Origin: Collinsella sp. An307
GTDB lineage: Bacteria; Actinomycetota; Coriobacteriia; Coriobacteriales; Coriobacteriaceae
Direction of reading: 5' to 3'
DNA: 64,000 bases
Assembly (NCBI RefSeq): GCF_002161805.1
Contig: NZ_NFIP01000002.1
Coordinates: forward strand, 62,001-126,000
Shown here: positions 25,957 to 33,475 of the stretch, one piece after another
Position numbering within the stretch: the first letter of the stretch is position 1
Layout: each line of letters starts with the position of its first letter
Translations under genes and position numbers: made by a program
Notes under the pieces: model-generated
Told to the model about the DNA's origin: nothing
Database searches by the model: none
Seen by the model: the letters and a program-made list of their open reading frames with translations, nothing else

Positions 25957-26571
25957 ATGAGAAAAATCGCCGACATACGAACCTTTGAGGACCGCGCTCT
26001 TTTGCGATGGATCTCGCGCGCATCCGCCCTTGCCTTCGGTGCTGGGGCGCTCGCTACCGCAGGGCTTGCCGTTGCACTGCGCGTTTTCGTGCCGTCTGCT
26101 CTCGACCCGGCACTCGCCGGGCTGCTCGGCGCTTGCGCGTTTAGCTCCGCACTTCTGCTGGGGTGGCTCGTTGCGCTCGTAGCGGCATCGATGGTGGCGT
26201 TGCTTGCGCACGAGCTCGTGCACGCCTTGTTTTTCAAGCTTCTCGCTCCGTCGGGTGCGCGCGTGACGTTTGGCGCCAACTGGAGCGCGGGCATGCTCTT
26301 TGCCTGCGCGGAGGGCATCGTCTACGCGAGGCGCCGCTATCTTACGATCGTTATCGCCCCAACGGTTGTCGTCACGGCCCTTGTGCTTATCATCGGCGTT
26401 GCCTTTGGAACTCCAGTGCTCGGGTGCGCCGTCGCGGCGATACATCTGTGCGGCTGTGCGGGGGATTGGTATTATGTGCGGACCATCTGCCGCAACCCCG
26501 CCATCGCGTACTGCGAGGACACGACATGGGGTGTGCGCCTGTTCGGTGAGGGAGAGGAGGCTCGCGCATGA
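25957..26571 (+). CDS. DUF3267 membrane zincin-like protein
   Basis: 204 residues with four or five hydrophobic helices. HELVH (residues 85-89) at the start of a membrane helix is the zinc-binding motif of the DUF3267 putative metalloprotease group, seemingly related to site-2-like membrane proteases. A TACACT -10 at 25944-25949 places the transcription start on or next to the ATG, so the mRNA may be leaderless; no ribosome site is visible. GTG at 25951 is an alternative in-frame start. The stop overlaps queH by four bases. Confidence 0.78.
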   Translation: MRKIADIRTFEDRALLRWISRASALAFGAGALATAGLAVALRVFVPSALDPALAGLLGACAFSSALLLGWLVALVAASMVALLAHELVHALFFKLLAPSGARVTFGANWSAGMLFACAEGIVYARRRYLTIVIAPTVVVTALVLIIGVAFGTPVLGCAVAAIHLCGCAGDWYYVRTICRNPAIAYCEDTTWGVRLFGEGEEARA

Positions 26572-27176
26572 CGCGTCTTTTGCTGCACGCCTGCTGCGCG
26601 CCGTGCTCCCTCGAGCCGGTGCGTCTGCTGGTAGGCGAGGGGTTTGAGCCCACCATCTGCTGGACAAACCCCAATATCCAGCCCGCCGAAGAGCATGAGC
26701 GTCGCCTTGTCGAGCTCAGGCGCTGGTGCGCCGCGCAGGACATTCCGCTCATCGAGGCGCGCGAGGACTACGATCGATGGGAGAGCTCCGTGGCGCCCAT
26801 AGGGGCACGCCGTCGCGAGGCGCGCTGCCGCGCCTGCTACGCGCTGCGGCTTGCCGAGGCGTGCCGCGTGGCAGAGGAAGAGGGCTTCACGCACGTTGCG
26901 ACGACGCTCGCGGTGTCTCCCTATCAGCTGTTCGAGACTTGCAACGACGTTTTAGTCCGGCTTTGCGAGGCCCGAGGTCTGACACCGGTCATACGCGACT
27001 TTCGCCCCTGGTACCCCGAGGCAACGCGTCGCTCGCGCGAACTCGGCATGTATCGACAGAACTATTGTGGCTGCCGCTTCTCGGCTGCCGAGGCGGCCCT
27101 CGACCGTGCGCGTCTGCGCGACGAGCGCCGCAGCGGGCATGTGCAGGCAAACGGCAGCCGAGAGGAGATCCGTTGA
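26568..27176 (+). CDS. queH: Epoxyqueuosine reductase QueH
   Basis: 202 residues. LLLHACCAPCS near the start is the Cys-Cys signature of the QueH (formerly DUF208) family, which uses an iron-sulphur and a second iron site to reduce epoxyqueuosine to queuosine in tRNA, replacing QueG in many anaerobes. CRACYALRL and NYCGCRFS supply the remaining cysteines; TTLAVSPYQ is conserved. It is coupled to the DUF3267 gene by ATGA and to the MFS gene by TTGA. queA and tgt lie 11 and 18 kb away in the same window. Confidence 0.93.
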   Translation: MTRLLLHACCAPCSLEPVRLLVGEGFEPTICWTNPNIQPAEEHERRLVELRRWCAAQDIPLIEAREDYDRWESSVAPIGARRREARCRACYALRLAEACRVAEEEGFTHVATTLAVSPYQLFETCNDVLVRLCEARGLTPVIRDFRPWYPEATRRSRELGMYRQNYCGCRFSAAEAALDRARLRDERRSGHVQANGSREEIR

Positions 27177-28573
27177 CGGAAAAGCACCATGAGCGCGCCG
27201 CGCTTGTTGTGATACTCGCCATGACGTTCATGGAGGTTCTCGACGGCACCATCGTCAACGTCGCGCTGCCGTCGCTTCAGCGGGAGCTTGGCGTCAGTAT
27301 GGCCGACATCCAGTGGGTGACGAGCATCTACAGCATCGTCACCTGCGCGATGCTGCTTATCTTCGGGCGGCTGGGCGATATGTTTGGCAAGGTGCGCATA
27401 TTCCAAGCGGGTGTGGTCCTTTTCACGCTGGGGTCTGCGCTCTGCGCCGCTTCGAGCACCTTTCCGACGCTCGTTGCCTCGCGGGCGGTCCAGTCCCTCG
27501 GCGGCGCCGCGTCGCTTGCCAACAACCAGGGCATCATCACCGAGTCGTTCCCCACAAGCCGTGGGCGCGCGCTCGGCCTCGTGGCAACGTTCACCGCGCT
27601 CGGCGCCATGTGCGGCCCCACGCTCGGCGGGTTCATCGTGTCGGTGCTTCCCTGGGAGTTCATCTTCATCATCAACATTCCCATCGGGGTGCTGTCGTTT
27701 CTCATCGGTCTCAAGGTGCTCAAGAACAGTCCGCCCCAGCGGCGCGCCGCCTTCGATCCAGCGGGCACGCTTCTGATCGTACCTGCGATACTCTCGCTTT
27801 TCTTTGCGATCTCGCTCATGGAGACCGGCGTGACGCCTGTGAACGTGCTTCTGCTCGTGGTCGGGGGCGTGTTGCTCGTCGTGTTCGTTGCCGTCGAGGG
27901 GCATGTGGCATCACCGCTCGTGACGCTCGGCGTGTTTCGCGATGTACGCTTTGCCATCGACCTCGTCAATATGGTTATCATCTTCCTTGCCATGAGCGCC
28001 TATACGTTCATCTTCCCGTACTACCTGCAGGAGGCGCGCGGCATCGCCATCGGGCTCTCAGGTGTCATCATGGCCTGCTATCCCTTGGTGAATTCCATTT
28101 GCGGTCCTATCTCGGGCGCGGTGTCCGATAAGGTCGGCTGCGAGCGGCCGACGCTGGTGGGCCAGACCATCTACCTGTGCGGCCTTGTCATCATGGGGAG
28201 CGTCGCCGTCGATACCCCGCTGTTTGTGCTCATCCCCTGCATCATGTTCACTTCGCTCGGCAGCTCCATCTTCCAGGCGCCCAACAACTCGCTCATCATG
28301 GGGCACGCGCCCGAGGGCGCACTCGGATTTGTGGGGTCGCTCGGCAACCTCATGCGCTACCTTGGGCAGTCGCTCGGCATTACGGTGGGCTCGGCACTTC
28401 TGTACGGTGGCATGTCGCGCTCGATTGGGTATCCGGTGACGAGCTATGTCGAGGGCAGGCCGGACGTCTTTATGGATGGCATGCATACGGCGTTTCATGT
28501 GCTCGCCGCCCTTGTTTTGGTGAGTGTTGCGCTTGCGCTTGTGCGCGAATGGCTCGGCCGCCGCAAGCGCTAG
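27173..28573 (+). CDS. MFS multidrug transporter (DHA2, EmrB/QacA type)
   Basis: 466 residues, about fourteen membrane helices. FMEVLDGTIVNVALPSLQREL is the DHA2 motif D1 in helix 1; IFGRLGDMFGKVRIFQAG is motif A; LGGFIVSVLPWEFIFIINIPIG is motif C and beyond, the drug:H+ antiporter-2 signature. It starts with TTG at 27173, overlapping the queH stop (TTGA) behind AGAGGAG; no other start lies before the first helix. Export substrate unknown. A 13-bp hairpin (28647-28679) follows. Confidence 0.9.
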   Translation: MTEKHHERAALVVILAMTFMEVLDGTIVNVALPSLQRELGVSMADIQWVTSIYSIVTCAMLLIFGRLGDMFGKVRIFQAGVVLFTLGSALCAASSTFPTLVASRAVQSLGGAASLANNQGIITESFPTSRGRALGLVATFTALGAMCGPTLGGFIVSVLPWEFIFIINIPIGVLSFLIGLKVLKNSPPQRRAAFDPAGTLLIVPAILSLFFAISLMETGVTPVNVLLLVVGGVLLVVFVAVEGHVASPLVTLGVFRDVRFAIDLVNMVIIFLAMSAYTFIFPYYLQEARGIAIGLSGVIMACYPLVNSICGPISGAVSDKVGCERPTLVGQTIYLCGLVIMGSVAVDTPLFVLIPCIMFTSLGSSIFQAPNNSLIMGHAPEGALGFVGSLGNLMRYLGQSLGITVGSALLYGGMSRSIGYPVTSYVEGRPDVFMDGMHTAFHVLAALVLVSVALALVREWLGRRKR

Positions 28574-28646
28574 CAAAGGGGAGCGCGGGCGGTCTCTCGT
28601 GCGCCGGGCGGCCTCTTGCCGAGTGACGGGCCGGTGCGGGGGCGAG

Positions 28647-28679
28647 AAGGGCCGCCCGCGGGGACGGCGGGCGGCCCTT
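28647..28679. terminator. Hairpin between the MFS gene and the kdp operon
   Basis: AAGGGCCGCCCGC (28647-28659), loop GGGGACG, GCGGGCGGCCCTT (28667-28679): a 13-bp perfect stem in the gap between two convergent genes. The U-run is only two long on either side. It probably acts as a bidirectional terminator of convergent transcripts. Confidence 0.6.
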
Positions 28680-28745
28680 CCGCTCTCGCGGCGCGCTTCC
28701 CCGCGCCGCTCCCGCGCCCCGCGCGCGGCGGGGGCAGCGCGGGGC

Positions 28746-31253
28746 CTAGTAGTCCATGATGCCGTCGAGCATGAGGTTGACCTCGAGGACGTTCACCACA
28801 TCCTCGCCGAAGACGCCGAGGAACTTGCCCGTGGTCGCGGCGTCGATGATGCGGTGCACCTCTTCCGCGCTCTTGCCGGTCGCCTGGACGAGGCGCGGCA
28901 CCTGGTATGCGGCGGCCGCCCGCGAGATGTGCGGGTCGAGCCCCGACCCCGAGCCCGTGACGAGGTCGACGGGTATGGCGTCGAGGTCGGCGTCGGGGTT
29001 GGCGGCGCGGATCATCTCCACGCGGCGCGCGACGGTCCGCTCGTAGGAGGCGCCATACACCGCGACGGTCGCCTCGTCGTCGTAGTCGGACGCGGGTGTC
29101 TTGTTGGAGGGGGCGGCGTACACCGCGAGCTCGCCGTCGGCCCCCTCGACGATGGAGAGGTCCTGGATGCGGCCCCACATATGGCGCTCGTCCTCGAAGC
29201 GCTGGCCGATGAGCTTGATGAACACAAACGGCGCCACGAGTCCTCCCAGGCCCCAGACGAGGAGGTTGTGGGCGAGCAGCTCGCCCGAGGAGACCTCGCG
29301 GTAGCGCACGCCCTTGAGGGCGGCGGGGATGAGGGCGATAATGACGAGCGCGTTGTAGATGATGGCCGAGAGCACCGCCGACTGCGGCGTGGCGAGCGAA
29401 AGGATGTTGAGCGCCGCGAGGCCCGGGTAGATGGGGGCGAACAGCGCCGGGATGATGGCGAAGTACTTGGCGAGGTCGTTGGCCACCGAGAACGTGGTGA
29501 GCGAGCCGCGGGTCATGAGCAGCTGCTTGCCGATGCGTACCACCTCGATGAGCTTGGTGGGGCTGGAATCTAGGTCGACCATGTTGCCGGCCTCCTTGGC
29601 CGCCTGGGTGCCGGTATTCATGGCCACGGCGACATCCGCCTGGGCAAGGGCGGGGGCGTCGTTGGTGCCGTCGCCGGTCATGGCGACGAGGTGCCCCTCG
29701 GCCTGGAACGCGCGGATCTTGGCGAGCTTTCCCTCAGGGGTCGCCTCGGCGAGGAAGTCGTCCACGCCCGCCTCCGCGGCGATGGCGGCGGCGGTGAGGG
29801 GGTTGTCGCCCGTGACCATGATGGTCTTGATGCCCATGCGGCGCAGGTCGGCGAACTTCTCCTTCACGCCCTGCTTGATGATGTCCTTAAGGTAGATGAC
29901 GCCCATGACCTTATGGTTCTTGGCGACGACGAGCGGCGTGCCGCCCTTCTTGGCGATCTCGTCGACCACCTGGGCGCAGGCGTCGGAGTAGGTGCCGCCG
30001 GCCGCCTCGACCCAGGCGCGCACGGCGTCCGCCGCGCCCTTGCGGATCTCGTCGTCCCCGAAGTCGACGCCCGACATGCGCGTGGTGGCGGTGAAGGGGA
30101 TGAAAGTCATGTGCTTGTCCTCGAGCGTGCGCCCGCGCAGGCCGAACTGCTCCTTGGCGAGCACCACGATCGAGCGGCCTTCGGGCGTCTCGTCGGCAAG
30201 CGATGAGAGCTGGGCGGCATCGGCGAGCTCGTCGTCGGCGGTGCCGTCCACGGGGATGAACGCGGACGCCTGGCGGTTGCCAAGTGTGATGGTGCCGGTC
30301 TTGTCGAGCATGAGGATGTCCACATCGCCGGCCGCCTCGATGGCGCGGCCGCTCATGGCGAGCACGTTGGCCTGGTTCAAGCGGCTCATGCCCGCGATGC
30401 CGATGGCCGAGAGCAGGGCGCCGATGGTGGTGGGGGCGAGGCACACGAGCAGCGCGATGAGGGTCGTGACGCTCGTGGGGTCGTCGATGCCGTTGAGCGC
30501 GGCGCTCAGGTGCGAGTAGCTGGCGAGCGAGGCGGTGACGAGGATGAAGATGACGGTGAGGGCGATGAGGAAGATCTCGAGCGCGATCTCGTTGGGGGTC
30601 TTCTTGCGGGAGGCGCCCTCGACCATGGAGATCATCTTGTCGAGGAAGCTCTCGCCCGGGTCGTTGGAGATCTTGACGACGATCCAGTCGGAGAGGACCG
30701 TGGTGCCGCCGGTCACGGCCGAGCGGTCGCCGCCCGCCTCGCGCACCACCGGTGCGGATTCGCCGGTGATAGCCGATTCGTCCACGCTGGCCGCACCCTC
30801 GATGACGTCGCCGTCGCCGGGGATCTGCTCGCCGGCGCGCACGATGACGAGGTCGCCGCGCCTAAGCTCGCTGCCGGCGACGACGGTGAAGCGGTCGCGG
30901 TCCTCGACCGAGGCGATGCGGTGCGCCTCGACGTCCTTCTTGGCGGCGCGCAGGGCGTCTGCCTGCGCCTTGCCGCGACCCTCGGCGATAGACTCGGCGA
31001 AGTTGGCGAAGAGCACCGTGAACCACAGGATGCAGGCGATGGCCGCGGTGTAGCCCGCGCCCGCCCCGGTGTCGAAGAGGTCGGTGAACGAGACGACGGC
31101 GAGGGCCGTGGTGGCCACCGAGGACACCCACACGAGGAACATGACGGGGTTCTTGATCTGCGTCTTAGGGTTGAGCTTGACAAACGAGTCGCGCACCGCG
31201 CGCGCGACCATGGTACGGTCGGCGAGGGCCGAGCCCGTGGTGTTTCTGGACAT
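28746..31253 (-). CDS. kdpB: Fused potassium-transporting P-type ATPase KdpB with KdpC domain
   Basis: 835 residues in one frame. Residues 1-683 are KdpB: TGES 163-166, phosphorylated Asp317 in [19 protein letters not shown], and a last membrane helix [20 protein letters not shown]. Immediately after, [13 protein letters not shown] begins the KdpC periplasmic domain, ending [18 protein letters not shown] and [12 protein letters not shown]. The usual KdpC N-terminal membrane anchor is missing; the last KdpB helix takes its place, which fits because KdpB's C-terminus faces outside. No separate kdpC gene follows. Ribosome site AAAGGAGG; 30 bp after kdpA. Confidence 0.93.
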   Translation of the reverse strand: MSRNTTGSALADRTMVARAVRDSFVKLNPKTQIKNPVMFLVWVSSVATTALAVVSFTDLFDTGAGAGYTAAIACILWFTVLFANFAESIAEGRGKAQADALRAAKKDVEAHRIASVEDRDRFTVVAGSELRRGDLVIVRAGEQIPGDGDVIEGAASVDESAITGESAPVVREAGGDRSAVTGGTTVLSDWIVVKISNDPGESFLDKMISMVEGASRKKTPNEIALEIFLIALTVIFILVTASLASYSHLSAALNGIDDPTSVTTLIALLVCLAPTTIGALLSAIGIAGMSRLNQANVLAMSGRAIEAAGDVDILMLDKTGTITLGNRQASAFIPVDGTADDELADAAQLSSLADETPEGRSIVVLAKEQFGLRGRTLEDKHMTFIPFTATTRMSGVDFGDDEIRKGAADAVRAWVEAAGGTYSDACAQVVDEIAKKGGTPLVVAKNHKVMGVIYLKDIIKQGVKEKFADLRRMGIKTIMVTGDNPLTAAAIAAEAGVDDFLAEATPEGKLAKIRAFQAEGHLVAMTGDGTNDAPALAQADVAVAMNTGTQAAKEAGNMVDLDSSPTKLIEVVRIGKQLLMTRGSLTTFSVANDLAKYFAIIPALFAPIYPGLAALNILSLATPQSAVLSAIIYNALVIIALIPAALKGVRYREVSSGELLAHNLLVWGLGGLVAPFVFIKLIGQRFEDERHMWGRIQDLSIVEGADGELAVYAAPSNKTPASDYDDEATVAVYGASYERTVARRVEMIRAANPDADLDAIPVDLVTGSGSGLDPHISRAAAAYQVPRLVQATGKSAEEVHRIIDAATTGKFLGVFGEDVVNVLEVNLMLDGIMDY

Positions 31254-31283
31254 GCGTCCAAACCTCCTTTGCGCTATCGCCCG

Positions 31284-33107
31284 CTAGGCGATCATCTGGA
31301 AGAATTCGGCGATGGGACCCAGCGCGAGCGCCGGGAAGAAGCTCAGCGCGCCGATGAGCAGCACGATGAGGATGAGCAAAAACACGAACATCGGTCCGGT
31401 GGTGGAAAGCGTGCCCGCCGTCGTGGCGATCGTGCGCTTGGCGGCGAGCGACCCGGCGATGGCGAGGGCGGCGGCGATGGGCACGAAGCGGGCGCCGAGC
31501 ATCTCGATGCCGAGCATCACGTTCCACAGGGGCTCGTTCGCACCGAAGCCGGCGAAGGCCGATCCGTTGTTGCCGCCGCAGGACACGAAGGCGTAGAGCA
31601 TCTCGGAGAAGCCGTGGGCGCCGGGGTTGCCGAGCGCGTCGATCACGCCGGACACGAGCGCAGCGACGCCCGAGCACACCAGGATCGCGAACGGGGTCGC
31701 CAGGCACAGCACCACGGCCCACCTCATCTCGCGCGGCTCGATCTTCTTGCCCAGGAACTCTGGGGTGCGGCCCACCATGAGCCCGGCGATGAAGACGGTG
31801 AGGATGCAGAAGCCGATCATGCCGTAGAGCCCCGACCCCACGCCGCCGAAGACGACCTCGCCGAGGGCGATCTGCAGGGTGGCGATCATGCCGCCGAGCG
31901 GCGTGTAGGAATCGAGCATGGAGTTCACCGCGCCGTTGGAGGCGGCGGTGGTGAAGGCGGTCCACACCGACGAGCTCGCGATACCGAAGCGCGCCTCCTT
32001 GCCCTCCATGTTGCCGCCCGCCTGGATAGTGGAGGCCCCCACGTCGACTGCGCCGCCCTGCGCGAGCTGCGGGGTGGCCGCCTGCTCACTCACCGTGACA
32101 ACGACAAGGCACACGACGAGCATGATGAACATCGCGGCGAAGATGGCGCGGCCCTGACGGCGGTCGCCCACGCCGATGCCGAAGGTGAAGCAGCAGCCCA
32201 CGGCGAGGGCGAGCAGCCCCGTCGTCTCGATGAGGTTGGTGAAGGCGCTCGGGTTCTCATAGGGGTGCGCGGAGTTCACGCCGAAGAATCCGCCGCCGTT
32301 GGAACCGGTCTGCTTGATGGCGACCTGGCTCGCGGCCGGGCCCTGCGGCAGGAACTGCTCGGTGACGACGATGGCGCCGGGCACCTCCTCGCCGTCGACG
32401 GTCACGGTGTCGCCCGAGATCTCGGCCCCGTAGAGCACGGTGTAGCCGCCCTCTCCGTCCTCGACGACGGCGACGGGCTCGAGGAGCTCGGCGTAGTCGG
32501 CCCCCTTGAGGTTCTGCACTACGCCGCCGCCCGCGAGGGCGATGGCCACGACGAGGTTGAGCGGGATGAGCACGTACAGGGTCACGCGGACGATGTCGAC
32601 CCAGAAGGAGCCGAGCCCTTCGCCTCCCACCTGGCGAAACCCGCGGATGAGCGCGAACATGACGGCGATGCCCACGGCCGGCGAGGCGAAGTTCTGCACC
32701 GTGAGCCCCAAAAACTGGGTGAGGTAGGACAGGGTGGTCTCGCCGGAATAGGCCTGCCAGTTGGTGTTGGTCAGAAACGAGGCGGCCGTGTTGAACGCGA
32801 GGTCCCAGGAAACGCCCCCGAGCTGCTGGGGGTTGAGGGGCAGAATCGCCTGCGCCATCTGCAAGGCGATGAGCAGCGCCAGGCCCAGAACCGAGAAGGC
32901 GAGGACGGAGGCGAGATAGCGCTTCCACCCCATCTGCTCGGTCTCGTCGACGCGAAGGATCCGGTAGACCCCGTGTTCCACCGGGCGGATGACGGGGGTG
33001 AGAACGGTTCGCCTTCCGTCCATGACCCGGGCCATGAGCACGCCCAAGGGGATGCCCGCAGCTACGAGGACGGTAAGGTAGAGAACGCATTGGATGATGA
33101 CGTTCAC
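31284..33107 (-). CDS. kdpA: Potassium-transporting ATPase subunit KdpA
   Basis: 607 residues, slightly long for the family. Potassium-channel-like pore protein of the Kdp pump. Four selectivity-filter loops are visible: TNTNWQAYSGE, KQTGSNGGGFFGVNSAHPYENP, SCGGNNGSAFAGF, and the last near LSTTGPMF. An extra loop (about residues 215-245, rich in Val, Asp, Glu) explains the length. Starts with GTG at 33107 behind GAGGTGA; the four-base overlap GTGA with the small KdpF-like gene shows coupling. Confidence 0.95.
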   Translation of the reverse strand: MNVIIQCVLYLTVLVAAGIPLGVLMARVMDGRRTVLTPVIRPVEHGVYRILRVDETEQMGWKRYLASVLAFSVLGLALLIALQMAQAILPLNPQQLGGVSWDLAFNTAASFLTNTNWQAYSGETTLSYLTQFLGLTVQNFASPAVGIAVMFALIRGFRQVGGEGLGSFWVDIVRVTLYVLIPLNLVVAIALAGGGVVQNLKGADYAELLEPVAVVEDGEGGYTVLYGAEISGDTVTVDGEEVPGAIVVTEQFLPQGPAASQVAIKQTGSNGGGFFGVNSAHPYENPSAFTNLIETTGLLALAVGCCFTFGIGVGDRRQGRAIFAAMFIMLVVCLVVVTVSEQAATPQLAQGGAVDVGASTIQAGGNMEGKEARFGIASSSVWTAFTTAASNGAVNSMLDSYTPLGGMIATLQIALGEVVFGGVGSGLYGMIGFCILTVFIAGLMVGRTPEFLGKKIEPREMRWAVVLCLATPFAILVCSGVAALVSGVIDALGNPGAHGFSEMLYAFVSCGGNNGSAFAGFGANEPLWNVMLGIEMLGARFVPIAAALAIAGSLAAKRTIATTAGTLSTTGPMFVFLLILIVLLIGALSFFPALALGPIAEFFQMIA

Positions 33108-33232
33108 AGATAGTCACCTCTCTTGTTGGAATCGGTGCGATCGGTCTTGGTGGTCACGCAGACCAAGAGGTAGGTGCAGTAGGCTGGCAGCAGGATGCTG
33201 ACGGCGCCCGCGCACACCATGAACAGGTCCAT
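33104..33232 (-). CDS. kdpF: Small membrane protein, KdpF-like
   Basis: 42 residues: MDLFMVCAGAVSILLPAYCT and a further hydrophobic stretch form one membrane helix, followed by a charged tail. KdpF is a single-helix subunit of about 30 residues encoded just before kdpA and stabilises the complex. Sequence identity among KdpF proteins is low, so the call rests on size, topology, position and the GTGA overlap with kdpA. Strong ribosome site AAAGGAGGGG. Confidence 0.7.
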   Translation of the reverse strand: MDLFMVCAGAVSILLPAYCTYLLVCVTTKTDRTDSNKRGDYL

Positions 33233-33475
33233 GGCCCCTCCTTTCCATCGGCGCGGCGCCAACGGGCCCGCGTGCCGTGCCGGCCCTCTTTCCATGCCGG
33301 TCCGCAGGGCTCCTCGCCCTGTGTCACCAAGTACACCGCGTGCCCGATAAAGGTGGCGTTAAGCTTGCGCGCAGACGCATTAAGATGTCATAAAGATGCT
33401 GGTAGACGCGTTATCGTGCTCTATACTTGCCAAAGCTTGCCCACAGGGGGCTCCGACGGGGAAGGGAGGCGCGCG
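33233..33475. promoter_or_regulatory. Divergent control region between kdpFAB and kdpDE
   Basis: The 243 bases separate the structural operon from its sensor/regulator operon. TATACT at 33422-33427 can be the -10 of kdpD. Near-direct repeats TAAGATG (33381-33387) and TAAAGATG (33391-33398), about ten bases apart, are the AT-rich part of the gap and suit a tandem OmpR-family regulator such as KdpE. GGGC/GCCC hairpins lie closer to kdpF. No c-di-AMP (ydaO) riboswitch is recognisable. Confidence 0.45.

Noticed and set aside
25818-26667. N-terminal extension of the MetRS-like protein
   Set aside because: The frame stays open for about 280 codons upstream, but it overlaps the DUF3267 and queH genes on the other strand. 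A clear ribosome site precedes the ATG at 25818.
30510-33113. 867-codon open frame antisense to kdpA and kdpB
   Set aside because: Low-complexity, very acidic and Gly/His-rich product that mirrors the codon bias of the true genes; no ribosome site or homology.
33233-33475. c-di-AMP (ydaO) riboswitch before kdp
   Set aside because: Such switches often control potassium genes, but none of the conserved sequence blocks could be found in this gap.
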